NCBI GenBank assembly: GCA_012513545.1
Contig: JAAZCB010001107.1
Location: 1 to 7,472 of the forward strand
DNA: 7,472 nt
Origin: Clostridiaceae bacterium
GTDB taxonomy: Bacteria > Bacillota_A > Clostridia > Acetivibrionales > Acetivibrionaceae
Direction of reading: 5' to 3'
Both the position numbers and the translations under genes were made by a program. Under the pieces are notes generated by a model. The model worked only from the letters and a program-made list of their open reading frames with translations, did not search any database and was not told where the DNA came from. Positions within the stretch are counted from its first letter, which is position 1, and each line of letters opens with the position of its first letter. Positions 6,425-7,472 of this stretch are shown one piece after another.

Positions 6425-6934
6425 ATGGACAAAATTAAAAATATTCTGAAGTTTGCAATGAGAATGGAAAAGGATGCAGAAGTTTTTTATTCCCATTATA
6501 TGGATAAGGTTCAATCTGAATCCATCAAAAAACTCTTCGAAGATCTTTCCGAAATGGAAAAAAATCACTACAACCTTTTAAAATCAAAATATGAATTATT
6601 GGAATATAAAGAACCGCCAATAACAATATCATGGGTTGTAGACAATAATTTCACTCAAGTAGATCCCTCAATAATTTCAAGTAACTCCGATATTATTGAA
6701 GAGAAAGAAAAAGAGCTTTCAGATTTATCAGTAATACGTATGGCTTACTTAATGGAAAATGACTTTTATTTGTTCTACAAAAATGCCGCAAAAGAAGTTG
6801 ATAACAAGGAAGCATCTGAGTTTTTGCAGAATCTCGCTGAATGGGAAGAAGGTCACCGTACCATGTTCCAAAAAAAATATGAAGAACTATTGAAAAAACA
6901 TTGGGGAGAAATTGCTTCCATTATTTTTGCATAG
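6425..6934 (+). CDS. Rubrerythrin-type ferritin-like diiron protein, 169 residues, no rubredoxin domain
   Basis: The protein is a four-helix ferritin-like domain with the full set of diiron ligands: E15 (MEKDAEVFY), E45xxH48 (EMEKNH), E111 (MENDFYLFY) and E141xxH144 (EWEEGH). The two halves align without gaps at an offset of 96 residues, matching E15/E111, E45/E141, H48/H144 and Y56/Y152. This is the internal duplication typical of the superfamily. A charged linker (about 61-100) joins the halves. There is no CxxC rubredoxin domain, signal peptide or membrane segment, so it is probably cytoplasmic. Relatives reduce peroxide or handle iron and oxygen stress in anaerobes, but the exact activity cannot be read here. 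GGAGGTG (6413-6419) sits just before ATG 6425. It is a single-gene unit between a SigB-like promoter and a strong terminator. Confidence 0.85.
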   Translation: MDKIKNILKFAMRMEKDAEVFYSHYMDKVQSESIKKLFEDLSEMEKNHYNLLKSKYELLEYKEPPITISWVVDNNFTQVDPSIISSNSDIIEEKEKELSDLSVIRMAYLMENDFYLFYKNAAKEVDNKEASEFLQNLAEWEEGHRTMFQKKYEELLKKHWGEIASIIFA

Positions 6935-7014
6935 TAAATTCCAAATGACATAACCACCATTCCTTGTATGATTATGTAATTTTTATGTGTCGACTATAAG
7001 AATTCTCTATATAT

Positions 7015-7048
7015 AGCTCAATATTCCTTATAAATATTGAGCTTTTTT
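7015..7048 (+). terminator. Strong intrinsic terminator after the ferritin-like gene
   Basis: AGCTCAATATT (7015-7025) and AATATTGAGCT (7033-7043) form a perfect 11-pair stem with a seven-base loop, followed by six T residues (7043-7048). It ends the transcript of the gene at 6425-6934, about 80 bases after its stop codon. Confidence 0.9.
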
Positions 7049-7075
7049 GTTTTGTCCTGCTTACAAAGCTTTAAG

Positions 7076-7104
7076 TTGCCAGTTTAATAGAAACCTGATA
7101 TAAT
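7076..7104 (+). promoter_or_regulatory. Sigma-A promoter with extended -10, probably for the cheW-like gene
   Basis: TTGCCA (7076-7081), a 17-base spacer, then TATAAT (7099-7104) preceded by TGa, an extended -10. Start near 7111 leaves a leader of about 200 bases before ATG 7310. No better promoter is seen closer to the gene, although a weak one near 7255 cannot be excluded. Confidence 0.6.
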
Positions 7105-7309
7105 ATAATTAAGAAATTCATGTAATTCTTATTAATTCTTTTTTCGTGATTTTATTCCTTTTATATCTTAATGATGTTTTTTATCAACTACTCTAAAATG
7201 GTGTGACTTATCCGCACTTAATTATCAACCTCAAACCGCCACTGAATGTTAACATTATAGATCAGCCAATAATCAGCCAATAATCATTAATCTCCTGGAG
7301 GTAATTTTT
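7105..7309 (+). other. Long leader upstream of the cheW-like gene
   Basis: The 375 bases between the ferritin-like gene and this start hold a terminator, a promoter and this leader. The leader has no credible gene; the longest frame begun by an ATG pair near 7170 has 11 codons. I recognise no riboswitch. Its only clear feature is the 11-bp tandem repeat just before the ribosome binding site. Confidence 0.45.
7261..7286 (+). repeat. 11-bp tandem repeat upstream of the cheW-like gene
   Basis: ATCAGCCAATA occurs twice head to tail (7261-7271, 7272-7282), then ATCA begins a third copy. It ends about ten bases before the GGAGG ribosome binding site and could be a regulator site or simple slippage. 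Confidence 0.7.
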
Positions 7310-7472
7310 ATGTCCCAAAAACACGTCATTTTCAAAATAGGTGATGAGTATTTTGCAGTTAAGATCAGTCAAGTCCTGGAAATTATATACAGCCAGGAAA
7401 TATTTAAAGTACCCGATGTACCCTCCTATGTCGAAGGACTTATAAATTTAAGAGGAAGTATTTATACCTTGA
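7310..7472 (+). CDS. cheW: CheW-like chemotaxis coupling protein, 5' part (cut by window edge)
   Basis: CheW links methyl-accepting receptors to the histidine kinase CheA. Only the first 54 codons are present. They show the opening of a CheW domain: VIFKIGDEYFAVKISQVLEII, then KVPDVPSYVEGLINLRG, the strongly conserved segment at the domain's start. GGAGG (7297-7301) precedes ATG 7310 by eight bases. The missing remainder decides whether this is a single-domain CheW or a longer CheV-like protein with a receiver domain, so the symbol is provisional. No receptor, cheA or flagellar gene is visible in the window. Confidence 0.85.
   Translation, partial: MSQKHVIFKIGDEYFAVKISQVLEIIYSQEIFKVPDVPSYVEGLINLRGSIYTL

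Noticed and set aside
1..7472. tRNA or rRNA genes, CRISPR arrays, insertion sequences, attachment sites
   Set aside because: No cloverleaf or rRNA stretch, regularly spaced repeats, transposase or integrase sequence was seen on either strand.

Overview
The window is AT-rich, with A/T-rich intergenic regions, strong GGAGG-type ribosome binding sites and sigma-A promoters that fit well. Its proteins (Lon, ArgJ, a rubrerythrin-type ferritin-like protein, CheW, a MASE3-PP2C phosphatase) are of anaerobic Firmicutes type. This points to a clostridial bacterium, perhaps near the Acetivibrio/Ruminiclostridium group. That placement rests on the feel of the protein sequences, not on a search.

Layout from left to right. 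(1) 1-1555, minus strand: a membrane protein with a MASE3-like sensor and a SpoIIE/RsbU-type PP2C phosphatase domain, cut by the left edge, with its own sigma-A promoter. (2) 1568-1875: a gap with no firm gene. (3) 1876-4318, minus strand: lon, the ATP-dependent protease. A frameshift at 4144-4147 splits it into a 61-codon N-terminal piece and a 702-residue remainder that keeps all ATPase and protease motifs. (4) 4319-4921: a 603-base divergent intergenic region holding the lon and argJ promoters and several palindromes. (5) 4922-6127, plus strand: a complete argJ. (6) 6128-6424: an argJ 3' region with a long inverted repeat and a hairpin, then the promoter and leader of the next gene. (7) 6425-6934, plus strand: a 169-residue diiron ferritin-like protein of two matching halves, followed by a strong terminator. 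(8) 6935-7309: terminator, a sigma-A promoter and a leader of about 200 bases. (9) 7310 to the right edge: the first 54 codons of a CheW-like protein.

Each gene appears to be its own transcription unit, so this is not an operon-based system. The most interesting thread is regulatory. Both lon and the ferritin-like gene have a GTTT...-N14-GGGTAT promoter, the pattern read by SigB-type general stress sigma factors, and the two sites share 14 identical bases. A protease and a diiron protein are sensible stress-regulon members. The phosphatase at the left edge belongs to the family that activates SigB by partner switching. No sigma factor, anti-sigma factor or STAS antagonist lies in the window, so the link is inference. 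The lon frameshift is the other main point: it is either a sequence error, a real inactivating or separating mutation, or, least likely, a recoding site.
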